Assembly (NCBI RefSeq): GCF_010093305.1
Contig: NZ_PDWS01000011.1
Span: forward strand, 62,001-126,000
Reading direction: 5' to 3'
Source of the DNA: Pseudoxanthomonas sacheonensis
GTDB lineage: Bacteria; Pseudomonadota; Gammaproteobacteria; Xanthomonadales; Xanthomonadaceae
DNA: 64,000 nucleotides
Shown here: positions 44,572 through 52,362 of the stretch, piece after piece
How the letters are laid out: every line of letters begins with the position of its first letter
Numbering within the stretch: the first letter of the stretch is position 1
Notes under the pieces: generated by a model
Told to the model about the DNA's origin: nothing
Seen by the model: only the letters and a program-made list of their open reading frames with translations
The model's database searches: none
Program-made: the position numbers and the translations under genes

Positions 44572-44583
44572 ATAGCGCGCTAT
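44572..44583. promoter_or_regulatory. Putative OhrR operator upstream of ohrR
   Basis: The perfect palindrome ATAGCGCGCTAT, followed by TTATATT, lies 13 nt upstream of the ohrR start. The same 15-nt word ATAGCGCGCTATTTA recurs upstream of ohr. The AT-rich flanks around it suggest a promoter, so OhrR may repress itself here. Confidence 0.7.
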
Positions 44584-44596
44584 TTATATTGGCGAC

Positions 44597-45079
44597 ATGG
44601 CAACCAAGACCCCCACCCGCTCCCCAAAAGCCAGCGCCGACGCGCTGCTGAAGCTGGACAACCAGTTGTGCTTCACCCTGTATTCGGCCTCGCTGGCCAT
44701 GAACAAGGTGTACCGCAAGCTGCTGGCCCCGCTGGGCCTGACCTATCCGCAGTACCTGGTCATGCTGGTGCTGTGGGAACGCGATGAGTTGACGGTGTCG
44801 GAGATCGGCGAGCGCCTGTTCCTGGACTCGGCCACGTTGACCCCTTTGCTCAAGCGTCTGGAAGTCTCCGGCCTGCTCACCCGTACCCGCTCCGCCGACG
44901 ACGAACGCCAGGTGGTGATCGCACTCAGCCGCAGCGGCAAAGCGCTCAAGACCCGGGCGGCAGAGGTTCCGGAAGGCGTGTTCTGCGCAGCCGCGCTTGG
45001 CGTCGACCAGCTTGGACAGATCAAGTCGCGCCTCGAATCGCTGCGCGGCAACCTGATCGCGAACACGCAGACCGACTGA
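44597..45079 (+). CDS. ohrR: Organic hydroperoxide resistance transcriptional regulator OhrR (MarR family)
   Basis: A 160-residue MarR-family repressor. The redox-sensing Cys is C25 in [17 protein letters not shown], followed by [20 protein letters not shown] and the winged helix [20 protein letters not shown]. Oxidation of this Cys by organic peroxides releases the DNA and turns on ohr. A second Cys ([10 protein letters not shown]) could be the resolving residue, as in the two-Cys OhrR of Xanthomonas. The start ATG has no clear Shine-Dalgarno. The target ohr lies downstream. Confidence 0.93.
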   Translation: MATKTPTRSPKASADALLKLDNQLCFTLYSASLAMNKVYRKLLAPLGLTYPQYLVMLVLWERDELTVSEIGERLFLDSATLTPLLKRLEVSGLLTRTRSADDERQVVIALSRSGKALKTRAAEVPEGVFCAAALGVDQLGQIKSRLESLRGNLIANTQTD

Positions 45080-45115
45080 TACGGACAACCCAATGAAACC
45101 TCTTCCGATAAATAT

Positions 45116-45127
45116 ATAGCGCGCTAT
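45116..45127. promoter_or_regulatory. Putative OhrR operator upstream of ohr
   Basis: The second copy of ATAGCGCGCTAT, within TATATAGCGCGCTATTTAAT, lies 75 nt before the ohr start in the 123-nt ohrR-ohr gap. It implies a separate ohr promoter regulated by OhrR. Confidence 0.7.
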
Positions 45128-45202
45128 TTAATAGTGCAAAATACAAACCAGTAGCGGCCGCCGGTCCTTTCCAAGCCGCCCCTCACCACTCAGGAGTTAT
45201 CC

Positions 45203-45628
45203 ATGTCCATCGAAAAAGTCCTCTACCGCGCCACCGCTACCGCCACCGGCGGCCGTGACGGCCGTGCCGTCTCCTCCGACAACGTGCTGGACGTCAAACT
45301 GACCACCCCGCGCGAACTGGGCGGCGCTGGCGGCGACGGTACCAACCCCGAGCAACTGTTCGCCGCCGGTTATTCGGCCTGCTTCATCGGCGCGCTCAAA
45401 TTCGTCGCCGGCCGCGAGAAAATCGCCCTGCCCGCCGATACTTCCATCGAAGGCAATGTCGGCATCGGCCAGATTCCCAATGGCTTCGGCATCGAAGTCG
45501 AGCTGAAGATCTCGCTGCCCGGCCTGCCGCGCGAACAGGCCGAATCCCTGGTGCAGATGGCCCACGCAGTGTGCCCGTACTCGAACGCCACCCGCGGCAA
45601 CATAGATGTGACGCTGACGCTGGTGTGA
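45203..45628 (+). CDS. ohr: Organic hydroperoxide resistance protein Ohr
   Basis: A 141-residue thiol peroxidase of the OsmC/Ohr family that reduces organic hydroperoxides using lipoylated proteins as electron source. The reactive Cys is C60 in [14 protein letters not shown] and the resolving Cys is C124 in [15 protein letters not shown]; the catalytic Arg is near position 20 in TGGRDGRAV. The Shine-Dalgarno CAGGAG is well placed. It follows ohrR, with its own operator-like site. Confidence 0.96.
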   Translation: MSIEKVLYRATATATGGRDGRAVSSDNVLDVKLTTPRELGGAGGDGTNPEQLFAAGYSACFIGALKFVAGREKIALPADTSIEGNVGIGQIPNGFGIEVELKISLPGLPREQAESLVQMAHAVCPYSNATRGNIDVTLTLV

Positions 45629-45652
45629 TCCCGCACAGCGCCGTTGCGCACG

Positions 45653-45684
45653 GCGCGCCACCCGGCTCGAACCGGGTGGCGCGC
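45653..45684. other. Strong GC hairpin between ohr and metX
   Basis: A 13-bp perfect stem (GCGCGCCACCCGG and its complement) with the loop CTCGAA, 24 nt after ohr and 15 nt before metX. It lacks a U-run, so it may not be a terminator in the classical sense, but it could stabilise the ohr mRNA end or influence metX initiation. Confidence 0.6.
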
Positions 45685-45699
45685 TGCTAAACTGATTCG

Positions 45700-46812
45700 A
45701 TGACCGAATTCATTCCGCCGGGCACCCGCTTCCACCCCCTGCCCTCGCCTTTCCCCATGAAGCGCGGCGGCGAACTGCGCGGCGCACGCGTTGCCTACGA
45801 AACCTGGGGCGTACTGAACGCAGCACGCGACAACGCCGTGCTGATCGTCACCGGCTTGTCGCCCGATGCCCACGCCGCCAGCAATGCGGGCAATCCCGAA
45901 GCCGGCTGGTGGGAACCGATGGTCGGACCAGGCAAACCCATCGATACCGGCTGCTGGTTCGTGGTGTGCGTGAATTCGCTGGGCAGCTGCAAGGGTTCCA
46001 CCGGTCCGGCTTCGGTCGATCCGGCCACCGGCCGCCTGTACCGTCTGGATTTTCCCGAATTATCGATAGAAGACGGCGCCGATGCCGCGCGCGAAGTGGT
46101 GCAAGGCCTGGGCATCGAACGACTGGCCTGCGTGATCGGCAATTCCATGGGCGGCATGACCGCACTGGCGTTCCTGTTGCGCCATCCCGGCCTGGCGCGC
46201 ACCCACATCAATATTTCCGGCAGCGCGCAGGCGCTCCCGTTCTCCATCGCCATCCGTTCGCTGCAGCGCGAGGCGATCCGTCTGGACCCCAAGTGGAACA
46301 ACGGCAACTACGACGACGCCTCCTATCCCGAATCTGGCATGCGCATGGCGCGCAAACTGGGCGTCATCACCTACCGTTCGGCGCTGGAATGGGATGGCCG
46401 CTTCGGCCGGGTACGGCTGGAATCCGACCGTCCCGACGAAGAGCCCTTCGGCCTGGAATTCCAGGTGGAGAGCTACCTGGAAGGCCATGCGCGCCGCTTC
46501 GTGCGCCGCTTCGATCCCAACTGCTATCTCTACCTCAGCCGTTCGATGGACTGGTTCGATCTGGCCGAAGTCGCCGGTGGCGACGTGCTGCAGGGACTGG
46601 CGCGGATCAAGGTGGAAAAAGCGCTGGCCATCGGCGCGACCACGGACATCCTGTTCCCCCTGCAACAACAGCAGCAGATCGCAGAAGGCTTGCGCCTGGG
46701 CGGGGCCGATACGCAGTTCCAGCCGCTGGAATCGCCGCAGGGGCATGACGCGTTCCTGGTGGATATCGAGCGCTTCGGGCCGGCCGTACAAGGGTTTCTG
46801 GACTCCCTGTAG
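45700..46812 (+). CDS. metX: MetX-type acyltransferase (serine/homoserine O-succinyl- or acetyltransferase)
   Basis: A 370-residue alpha/beta-hydrolase-fold acyltransferase. The nucleophile is the Ser in [19 protein letters not shown], the Asp is in [14 protein letters not shown] and the His in [11 protein letters not shown]. Many xanthomonad MetX homologues have been reassigned in the literature to serine O-succinyltransferase for cysteine synthesis, so acyl donor and acceptor are left open. It is followed 76 nt later by a cysteine dioxygenase-like gene. Confidence 0.9.
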   Translation: MTEFIPPGTRFHPLPSPFPMKRGGELRGARVAYETWGVLNAARDNAVLIVTGLSPDAHAASNAGNPEAGWWEPMVGPGKPIDTGCWFVVCVNSLGSCKGSTGPASVDPATGRLYRLDFPELSIEDGADAAREVVQGLGIERLACVIGNSMGGMTALAFLLRHPGLARTHINISGSAQALPFSIAIRSLQREAIRLDPKWNNGNYDDASYPESGMRMARKLGVITYRSALEWDGRFGRVRLESDRPDEEPFGLEFQVESYLEGHARRFVRRFDPNCYLYLSRSMDWFDLAEVAGGDVLQGLARIKVEKALAIGATTDILFPLQQQQQIAEGLRLGGADTQFQPLESPQGHDAFLVDIERFGPAVQGFLDSL

Positions 46813-46888
46813 CCCAAAACAAGTGGGAGCGGCCTCCGGCGGACTGTAACGGCTAAAATGGCCGCACACCTTCCGCCGGATCCGCGCC

Positions 46889-47476
46889 ATGACCCTCGAC
46901 TTCCCCGGCCACGACAAACTGATCGCCTCGCTGGACGCGGCCGTCGTTCTGGGCGACGACCGCGCCATCACCGACGCCCTGCGCAAGACCCTGTGCGAAA
47001 TGATCTGCGACCAGGACGTGGCCCTACCCGAATGCGTGCTGGAGCCCATCGCCGACCACTACGCGCGCCGCGAGCTCTACACCAGCCCCGAACACGGCTA
47101 CAGCGTGGTGGCGATGACCTGGGGGCCCGGCCAGGGCACCAAGATCCACGACCATTCCGGCATGTGGTGCGTGGAAGGCGTCTGGAAGGGCCGGCTGGAA
47201 ATCACCCAGTACGAACTGGCCGAGCGCGACGACGACCGCTACCGCTTCGTCGCAGCCGGCACCATCGAGGCCGGCACCGGCTCGGCCGGCAGCCTGATTC
47301 CGCCGCACGAGTACCACACCATCCGCAACCCCAGCGACAAGGCCATCGCCGTGTCGCTGCATGTCTACCAGCGCACCATGGTCCGCTGCGGGGTGTTCAC
47401 GCCGACCGGCGACGACGCCGAATGGCAGAGCCGTGGCGAGCGCCTGCTGGGCACCGACCAGATCGTGCCGAGCTGA
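46889..47476 (+). CDS. Cysteine dioxygenase-like cupin
   Basis: A 195-residue cupin with three candidate iron ligands: the two His of IHDHSGMWCVEGVWKG and the His of PPHEYHTIRNPS, plus HVYQRTMVRCGVF further on. It resembles bacterial cysteine dioxygenases, which oxidise cysteine to cysteine sulfinate, or related thiol dioxygenases. It follows metX on the same strand; a palindromic half (GTGGGAGCGGCCTCCGG) lies between. Substrate specificity not confirmed. Confidence 0.88.
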   Translation: MTLDFPGHDKLIASLDAAVVLGDDRAITDALRKTLCEMICDQDVALPECVLEPIADHYARRELYTSPEHGYSVVAMTWGPGQGTKIHDHSGMWCVEGVWKGRLEITQYELAERDDDRYRFVAAGTIEAGTGSAGSLIPPHEYHTIRNPSDKAIAVSLHVYQRTMVRCGVFTPTGDDAEWQSRGERLLGTDQIVPS

Positions 47477-47610
47477 TCGCCGGGCTGCATTGCAGCGGCT
47501 CTCGCTGAAATAGATCGTCGTCATCCCAGCAATTACGCTTTTGCCGCTCGGCGCCAATCCAATCTATCCAAACAGGCTACGGGCTCGCCGATCCGGCAAA
47601 CCCGCAAGTC

Positions 47611-49059
47611 TCAGTGCCCTCCATCCGCGCTTATCTTGTCCAGGTCGATGCCCTGCGAGCGCAGGATGCCCACCGTGCGCAGCGCATAGAAAGCCAGGTA
47701 GGCGAAGCAGACCACGCCGACGATATAGCTCATCTGCATGCCGATCTTGTCCGCTGCCAGGCCCTGGAGCACGCTGATGACGCCGCCGCCCATGATCATC
47801 ATGATCAGCAGGCTGCTGCCCTGGTTGGTGTGCTTGCCCAGTCCGGTGATCGACAGCGCGAAGATGCAGGGCCACATGGTGCTGCAGAACAGGCCGACGC
47901 TGATGAAGGCCACCGCGCTGGTCTTGCCGGTGGTGAACATGCCGATCAGCAACGCGGCGATGCCGCAGACCGCGAAATACAGCAGCATGCGCGCCGGGCT
48001 TCCACGGCTGGCCAGCGTGGCCAGGATCATCAAGGCGATGACGAATACATAGCCCAGGAACTGCGACACTTCGTGCCTGGCTATCGCATTGACCGCCAGG
48101 AACACGCCGAAGGCCAGGAACGGCAGGATCAGGGTCAGCAGGCGCTTGGCGCCAGCGCCGACATTGAAGGCTCCGGCGGCGCCGGTCCAGCGGCCGATCA
48201 TCAGGCTGGCCCAGTACAGCGACACATAAGGCGCCACCGAGGAAGTGGAGATGCCCAGGCTTTCCTGCAGGTAGGCCGGCAGGTTGGCCACGGTGGAAAC
48301 CTCCACGCCCACGTACACGAAGATCGCCAGCATGCCCAGCACCAGCTGCGGGTAGCCGAATGCCGAGGATTTATGCAGCAGCTTGCTGTTGTCCTGGGCT
48401 TCGGACTCGGTGACCTGGTCCAGGTCGATGCGGTCCGGCACCGAGGAGAACTTCAGGAACACGGCGACCAGGATGAACGCGATACCCAGCACCAGGTAAG
48501 GCGTCTTCACGCTTTCGATGCTGGCTTCGGTACCGCCGGCGGCGACGCTGCCGAAGATCGCCACACTGACCAGCAGCGGCCCGATGGTGGTGCCGAAGTT
48601 GTTGACGCCACCGGCCATGGTCAGCCGCTGCGAACCGGTGTGCGGGTCGCCCATGACGATCGCCAACGGATTGGCCGCGATCTGCTGCAGCGAGAAACCC
48701 AATCCCACGATGAACAGGCCAGACAACATCAGGTTGAACGAACCCAGATTGGCGGCAGGGTAGAAGAGCAAAGTGCCGATGGCGGAGATCACCAGTCCAA
48801 GCGCAATGCCGTTCTTGTAGCCGATGCGGTTCAGCACATCCATACCGATGAGCTTGGACACGAAGAAATAGATCAGAGAACCGACGGTATAGGCAACATA
48901 GAAAGCGAAGGAAACGTACTGGCTTTGGGCATGACTGAGATGGAATGCTGTCTTGAATACCGGGATCAGGATGTCGTTGCTGGCTGCAACGAATCCCCAG
49001 AAGAAAAATACCGTGATGAGTACGCCGAACTGCGACCAGCGGGTCTGTTGTGTGGCCAT
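47611..49059 (-). CDS. Sugar MFS transporter (FucP/GluP family)
   Basis: A 482-residue transporter with 12 predicted helices. The family start WSQFGVLITVFFFWGFVAAS and NDILIPVFK, the block GLGFSLQQIAANPLAIVMGD, and QRLTMAGGVNNFGTTIGPLL match fucose/glucose/galactose:H+ symporters. It is somewhat longer than typical FucP. The start at 49059 follows upstream codons without family character. It is separated from the convergent cysteine dioxygenase-like gene by 134 nt. The sugar is unknown. Confidence 0.88.
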   Translation of the reverse strand: MATQQTRWSQFGVLITVFFFWGFVAASNDILIPVFKTAFHLSHAQSQYVSFAFYVAYTVGSLIYFFVSKLIGMDVLNRIGYKNGIALGLVISAIGTLLFYPAANLGSFNLMLSGLFIVGLGFSLQQIAANPLAIVMGDPHTGSQRLTMAGGVNNFGTTIGPLLVSVAIFGSVAAGGTEASIESVKTPYLVLGIAFILVAVFLKFSSVPDRIDLDQVTESEAQDNSKLLHKSSAFGYPQLVLGMLAIFVYVGVEVSTVANLPAYLQESLGISTSSVAPYVSLYWASLMIGRWTGAAGAFNVGAGAKRLLTLILPFLAFGVFLAVNAIARHEVSQFLGYVFVIALMILATLASRGSPARMLLYFAVCGIAALLIGMFTTGKTSAVAFISVGLFCSTMWPCIFALSITGLGKHTNQGSSLLIMMIMGGGVISVLQGLAADKIGMQMSYIVGVVCFAYLAFYALRTVGILRSQGIDLDKISADGGH

Positions 49060-49309
49060 ATTGTTGTTGTCTTCCCGGAAGGTTTGTAATGTCGGTCGGA
49101 GACGGCGTGAGAAACCCAGCGCAATGCAGCGCACCCGGCCGTGGCCCGACGCGCAATACTAGGCGATGTTGGAGTTCCGTTGCCGGCCGCCATGCAAGGC
49201 GCTGGCTGACAGCGCTGTCAAGATACCCAATACTCCCTGGAATGCATCCCGCGGTGCAGCATCCCGGCCTATCCGGACCCGCCCTTCCCACCCGACAACG
49301 CCGCCGCCA

Positions 49310-49339
49310 TTGGGCAATCGCCGCGCACTCCGCTATACT
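49310..49339 (+). promoter_or_regulatory. Probable sigma70-type promoter for tRNA-Leu
   Basis: TTGGGC (49310-49315) and TATACT (49334-49339) are 18 nt apart and lie 10 nt before the mature tRNA start. Confidence 0.6.
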
Positions 49340-49349
49340 TCGCGGCCGC

Positions 49350-49435
49350 GCCGAAGTGGCGGAATGGTAGACGCAGCGGACTCAAAATCCGCCGCCCTTA
49401 AAAGCGTGTGGGTTCGAGTCCCACCTTCGGCACCA
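49350..49435 (+). tRNA. tRNA-Leu (anticodon CAA)
   Basis: An 86-nt tRNA with encoded CCA. The acceptor stem GCCGAAG pairs with CTTCGGC, the anticodon loop is CTCAAAA (CAA, reading UUG), the long variable arm GCCCTTAAAAGCGTG marks a class II tRNA, and the T loop is GGTTCGAGTCC. The D arm (GGCGGAATGGTAGACGC) is normal. It carries its own promoter and terminator. Confidence 0.97.
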
Positions 49436-49436
49436 A

Positions 49437-49469
49437 AAAAGGCTTAGCCGCGAGGCTGGGCCTTTTGTT
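49437..49469 (+). terminator. Terminator of the tRNA-Leu transcript
   Basis: AAAAGGCTTAGCCGCGAGGC with the complementary GGCCTTTTG forms a hairpin with an A-run at its left and TTTTGTTTG at its right, directly after the CCA end. Confidence 0.75.
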
Positions 49470-49710
49470 TGAAGAGCCCGGCCGGATTTTTTTGCAACAC
49501 GTAGGGGCGGAGCCTGTTTCCCTCTCAGCCTATTCAGAGATCCCCGATGTCGAAGGGGCGTTATTCGCGATAGCGGGCGATGCTGGCCCCTTTGTTTTTC
49601 GGGCTTCTGACCTGGCGTATAGATGTCTCTTTGACCGGCCCACTTCTGCAGGCATTCCTGGAATGGGGGTTTCCCCGCATCGCCTGTCTAGCCCTTTGCT
49701 GAAGACCTGC

Positions 49711-49778
49711 CATCCCGAGTGCAGCGAGGGATCCGCTTTGCTGATGGTAGAAACAGCTCCCTCGCTGCGCTCGGGATG
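49711..49778. repeat. Inverted repeat, family H
   Basis: Arms CATCCCGAGTGCAGCGAGGG and CCCTCGCTGCGCTCGGGATG with a loop of about 25 nt. The arms resemble the other dispersed palindromes but lack GTAG feet. Confidence 0.75.
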
Positions 49779-49804
49779 ACAACGACGAGGGGACCGACTC
49801 ATTC

Positions 49805-49831
49805 AAAAAAAGCGTCGAAAAAAAACGACGC
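49805..49831 (-). terminator. Terminator-like hairpin on the minus strand
   Basis: On the minus strand the stem GCGTCG...CGACGC has a T-rich loop (TTTTTTTT) and is followed by seven T. No annotated minus-strand gene lies upstream, which suggests an unannotated transcript in the 49.83-50.3 kb region. Confidence 0.5.
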
Positions 49832-50304
49832 CAGAGTCACTTAGTCGGCAAGCGACTCGGACAGAGTTTTCTGCAATGACGATGAAATTTTCAGCCCTGA
49901 ACAATTACGTCCGCACTGTTGAAGGCGAGGCGGCAACCGCATAGCGGCATGCGAAAATAAATTCGGCTCTCGCCTGCGCCTCATGGCTTCGAAAAATTCA
50001 TCTTCTACGTCGTCTCGCATGAGCGAACAGCATCAAAGACCAGCCTCGCGCGAAAAAGAGAATCGACTGTAATTCGCGCTTTCAAAACAGGGAAACGAGC
50101 GCTGTCGAATCACAGTATCCGCTCCTTCTTTTCAGGCCTGCCTCACCGACAACAGAAAACGTTTTCAGTGCCGGATGGCGTTAGCGCTATCCAGAAAAAC
50201 GCCAATTCCGTTCATTCTGTAAGTGATGGCACGTATGCGCCACCCTCCTTTATCTTTGCTAGATTGAGCTCGCGGCAACCAGCCACGACGAAAACGCATA
50301 GCCA

Positions 50305-50988
50305 TTGAACGCATCCTCCGACAGCTCCAACCAAGGCAAAGCCGACAGCATCGGCTCGTTCCGTACCCGCTTACCCGTGGATCTCTGCAAGCGCGGCGAA
50401 TTGCGCGTGGAGCGATTCCTGGACGCAGCCACCGAGGTGTTCACTGAAAACGGTTACCAGCATGCGCGCCTCAGCGAAATAGTCGCTCGGGCGGGCGGTT
50501 CGCTAGCCACCCTGTACCGAGTGTTCGGCGACAAGGAAGGGCTGGCGCACGCCATCATCCAGCGCAGGCTGGAGGATTTGAGCGCACGCTTGGAGGATCT
50601 GAACCTGTCCGGCCTACCCCCCGAGCAAGCTTTGCGTCAGGCGGCCGAACGTATCGCCGAGGGCATGGCCACCGCCGAATCGGTAGTGATACACCGTATC
50701 GTCATCGGCGAAGGCCAGTCCTTCCCGGACATGCGCGACTGGTTCTTCGATCACGCCGTGGCCGCGGTACGGAGCAGCCTGAGTGAATACTTCGAGCAGG
50801 AAGTCGCCGCCGGACGCCTGCAACTGGCATCGCCCACCATGGCCTCCAGCCAGTTCTTCATGATGCTGTTCGGCGACCTGGTGATCCGCGTTTCCAGCGG
50901 CAACCTGAAGCAGCCGGATCCCCAGGAACTGCGGGCCTACGCGCAGGCGGCGGTCGATCTGTTCCTGCATGGCGCCCTGCCTCGCTGA
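50305..50988 (+). CDS. TetR family transcriptional regulator
   Basis: A 227-residue regulator. The DNA-binding helix-turn-helix lies in the N-terminal part: VERFLDAATEVFTENGYQHA, RLSEIVARAGGSLATLYRVF and GDKEGLAHAIIQRRL. The C-terminal ligand domain is helical. The start codon is TTG at 50305; no ATG lies nearby, so the N-terminus is uncertain. Its targets are not obvious: neighbouring genes are a terminator-like region on the left and small membrane proteins on the opposite strand. Confidence 0.88.
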   Translation: MNASSDSSNQGKADSIGSFRTRLPVDLCKRGELRVERFLDAATEVFTENGYQHARLSEIVARAGGSLATLYRVFGDKEGLAHAIIQRRLEDLSARLEDLNLSGLPPEQALRQAAERIAEGMATAESVVIHRIVIGEGQSFPDMRDWFFDHAVAAVRSSLSEYFEQEVAAGRLQLASPTMASSQFFMMLFGDLVIRVSSGNLKQPDPQELRAYAQAAVDLFLHGALPR

Positions 50989-51235
50989 CCGGTCCTTTGC
51001 GCCACGGCGCCACTCGCGCGACCCGAATCCGGATCACCTGCAGCGCACCCGCAACACCCATACGACGAAGGCCCAGTCTTTCCGGGTTTTATCCCGGATC
51101 GGCTGAGCCTTCTAGTCGGAGTTCGGCTTGATCTTGTCGATTTTCGCCTTTCTCCAACGGTTGCGACTGTATTCCCGCCGACGTTACCAGCGCGTCAAGA
51201 ACAACCGCCGTTCGTCGGTACATTCTTCGGCGCAT

Positions 51236-51670
51236 TCAAGGCCACCAACCGCGTCCGGTCATGGCATAGCGATCGGCGGCACGCTCGAAGGGATTGCGCA
51301 CGCTGACGCCACCGCACGCCAAGTAAACAGGCAGGAACAAAGGCCCCATAACCATGTACTGGTAGACATGCGCACGTTCATGGTCGCCGATCTTGATACG
51401 CGGGTGGTCGCAGCGGCCGGCGCGATGCTCGTAGGTCAGGCATTCGGAATCCAGCGTGTCGCCGGTATGCAGGATGGTATTGCCGAAGGTGATCGCTCCG
51501 CCCGGCCCCCATGGCCAACGGTGGAAGACCAGCGCGGAATCCCGGCGGCTGAATTGAACGCTGGCGCCGAAAAGCAGGCCCACGCCTCCGCCGATCAGTC
51601 CGATCAGGGTGTTGGGCAGCGTCCACAGTATCCCGAGTACGCGCAACGCGGCCGAAGCGACCTTCCGCAC
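51236..51670 (-). CDS. Uncharacterised membrane-associated protein with HExxH-like motif
   Basis: A 144-residue protein with an N-terminal hydrophobic region (VLGILWTLPNTLIGLIGGGV) and the motif DHERAHVYQYMVMGPLFLPV, an HExxH, followed about 20 residues later by NPFERAADRYA, which offers a third Glu/Asp ligand. It resembles an uncharacterised bacterial family with HERxHVRQY-type motifs and may be a small zinc peptidase or a decayed one. It ends 6 nt before a PspC gene on the same strand. Function unknown. Confidence 0.6.
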   Translation of the reverse strand: MRKVASAALRVLGILWTLPNTLIGLIGGGVGLLFGASVQFSRRDSALVFHRWPWGPGGAITFGNTILHTGDTLDSECLTYEHRAGRCDHPRIKIGDHERAHVYQYMVMGPLFLPVYLACGGVSVRNPFERAADRYAMTGRGWWP

Positions 51671-51676
51671 CAGGCT

Positions 51677-51880
51677 TCAGTCCGCTTCCTGCGGCATCAG
51701 CAACCACAGGATCAGGTACACCAGGATGCCGGGAAACGCGGCCGAAGCGATCGACACGATCACGAACAGCGCACGCAGCAAGGTGGAGTTCCAACCGAAA
51801 CGGTGTGCGATGCCGCCCATCACTCCGGCCAGCATGCGGTCGTTGAGCGAGCGGGCGAAAGGTTTTGCCTGGTCAGCCAT
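51677..51880 (-). CDS. PspC domain membrane protein
   Basis: A 67-residue PspC-domain protein: ARSLNDRMLAGVMGGIAHRF is the typical first half, followed by a transmembrane helix pair (ALFVIVSIASAAFPGILVYL). PspC proteins respond to envelope stress in the phage shock system. No pspA or pspB is nearby. The start at 51880 was chosen because it gives the standard N-terminus (MADQAKPF). Confidence 0.88.
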   Translation of the reverse strand: MADQAKPFARSLNDRMLAGVMGGIAHRFGWNSTLLRALFVIVSIASAAFPGILVYLILWLLMPQEAD

Positions 51881-51911
51881 TGCGATCTCCCGGAGTCGGT
51901 ATTGCAAAAGT

Positions 51912-52295
51912 CTAACGCGTCGGCGCGGGTGCGGCCGCGCGGCGCAGTTTCTGCAGCTGGCCGCCGAACCAGGCCGAAGCATCCTGCTCCCTGCCCTGGC
52001 ATTTCACCCGGTAGGCGCGCCCGCTCACGCTGCTTTCGCTGGCGGCGCGCTGGATGAACTGTTCGGCCGTATCGACTCTGTCCTTCTTCAGCAGGTAATC
52101 GTATTTGCGCTGCAGGTGAGCGCGCGCCTCGGCCGCGCCGTACCAGCTGCCGTTGCGCTGGAACTGGCAACCGGAATGCGACAGCGCATCCATCAGCTGT
52201 CCGATTTCCTTTTTTGCGGCCGGCGATGGTGCGGCCAAGGTCAAAGTGGAGGCCAGTAAGAGCGCGCAGAACAATAGTGCTTTCTGAAACATCAT
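51912..52295 (-). CDS. Exported DUF5329 family protein
   Basis: A 127-residue protein with a signal peptide (MMFQKALLFCALLLASTLTL A) and a mature part containing LMDALSHSGCQFQRNGSWYG, AEARAHLQRKYDYLLKKDRV and FIQRAASESSVSGRAYRVKC, a pattern I associate with DUF5329. Two conserved Cys may form a disulfide. It is the first gene of a group with PspC and the HExxH protein. Function unknown. Confidence 0.8.
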   Translation of the reverse strand: MMFQKALLFCALLLASTLTLAAPSPAAKKEIGQLMDALSHSGCQFQRNGSWYGAAEARAHLQRKYDYLLKKDRVDTAEQFIQRAASESSVSGRAYRVKCQGREQDASAWFGGQLQKLRRAAAPAPTR

Positions 52296-52314
52296 TTTCG
52301 TCCGTGTGAGAACC

Positions 52315-52352
52315 GTAGGAGCGACGTAAGTCGCGACTTACGTCGCTCCTAC
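52315..52352. repeat. REP-like palindrome, family B (copy 3), perfect 38-bp palindrome
   Basis: GTAGGAGCGACGTAAGTCG is followed without spacer by its exact complement, ending in CTAC. This is the minimal form of the family B element. It lies between the DUF5329 and phaC genes. Confidence 0.9.
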
Positions 52353-52362
52353 AAGTGTCCCC

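Larger units (their letters stand above)
49470..50304. other. Gene-free stretch of about 830 nt
   Basis: No convincing coding region is visible on either strand. The first 330 nt contain the family H inverted repeat. From about 49800 the sequence becomes richer in A/T than its surroundings, with many AAAA runs and short palindromes such as the perfect GAAAACGTTTTC (50155-50166), and a minus-strand terminator-like hairpin at 49805-49831. A small RNA on the minus strand or decayed foreign DNA are possible. Confidence 0.5.

Noticed and set aside
49530-49802. Short open frames on the minus strand in the family H repeat region
   Set aside because: They arise from the inverted repeat and contain no protein features; no ribosome-binding site.
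50241-50252. CACCCTCCTTTA resembling the anti-Shine-Dalgarno end of 16S rRNA
   Set aside because: It differs by an extra C and no rRNA sequence precedes it; it is the complement of an AAAGGAGG-like run and is probably chance.
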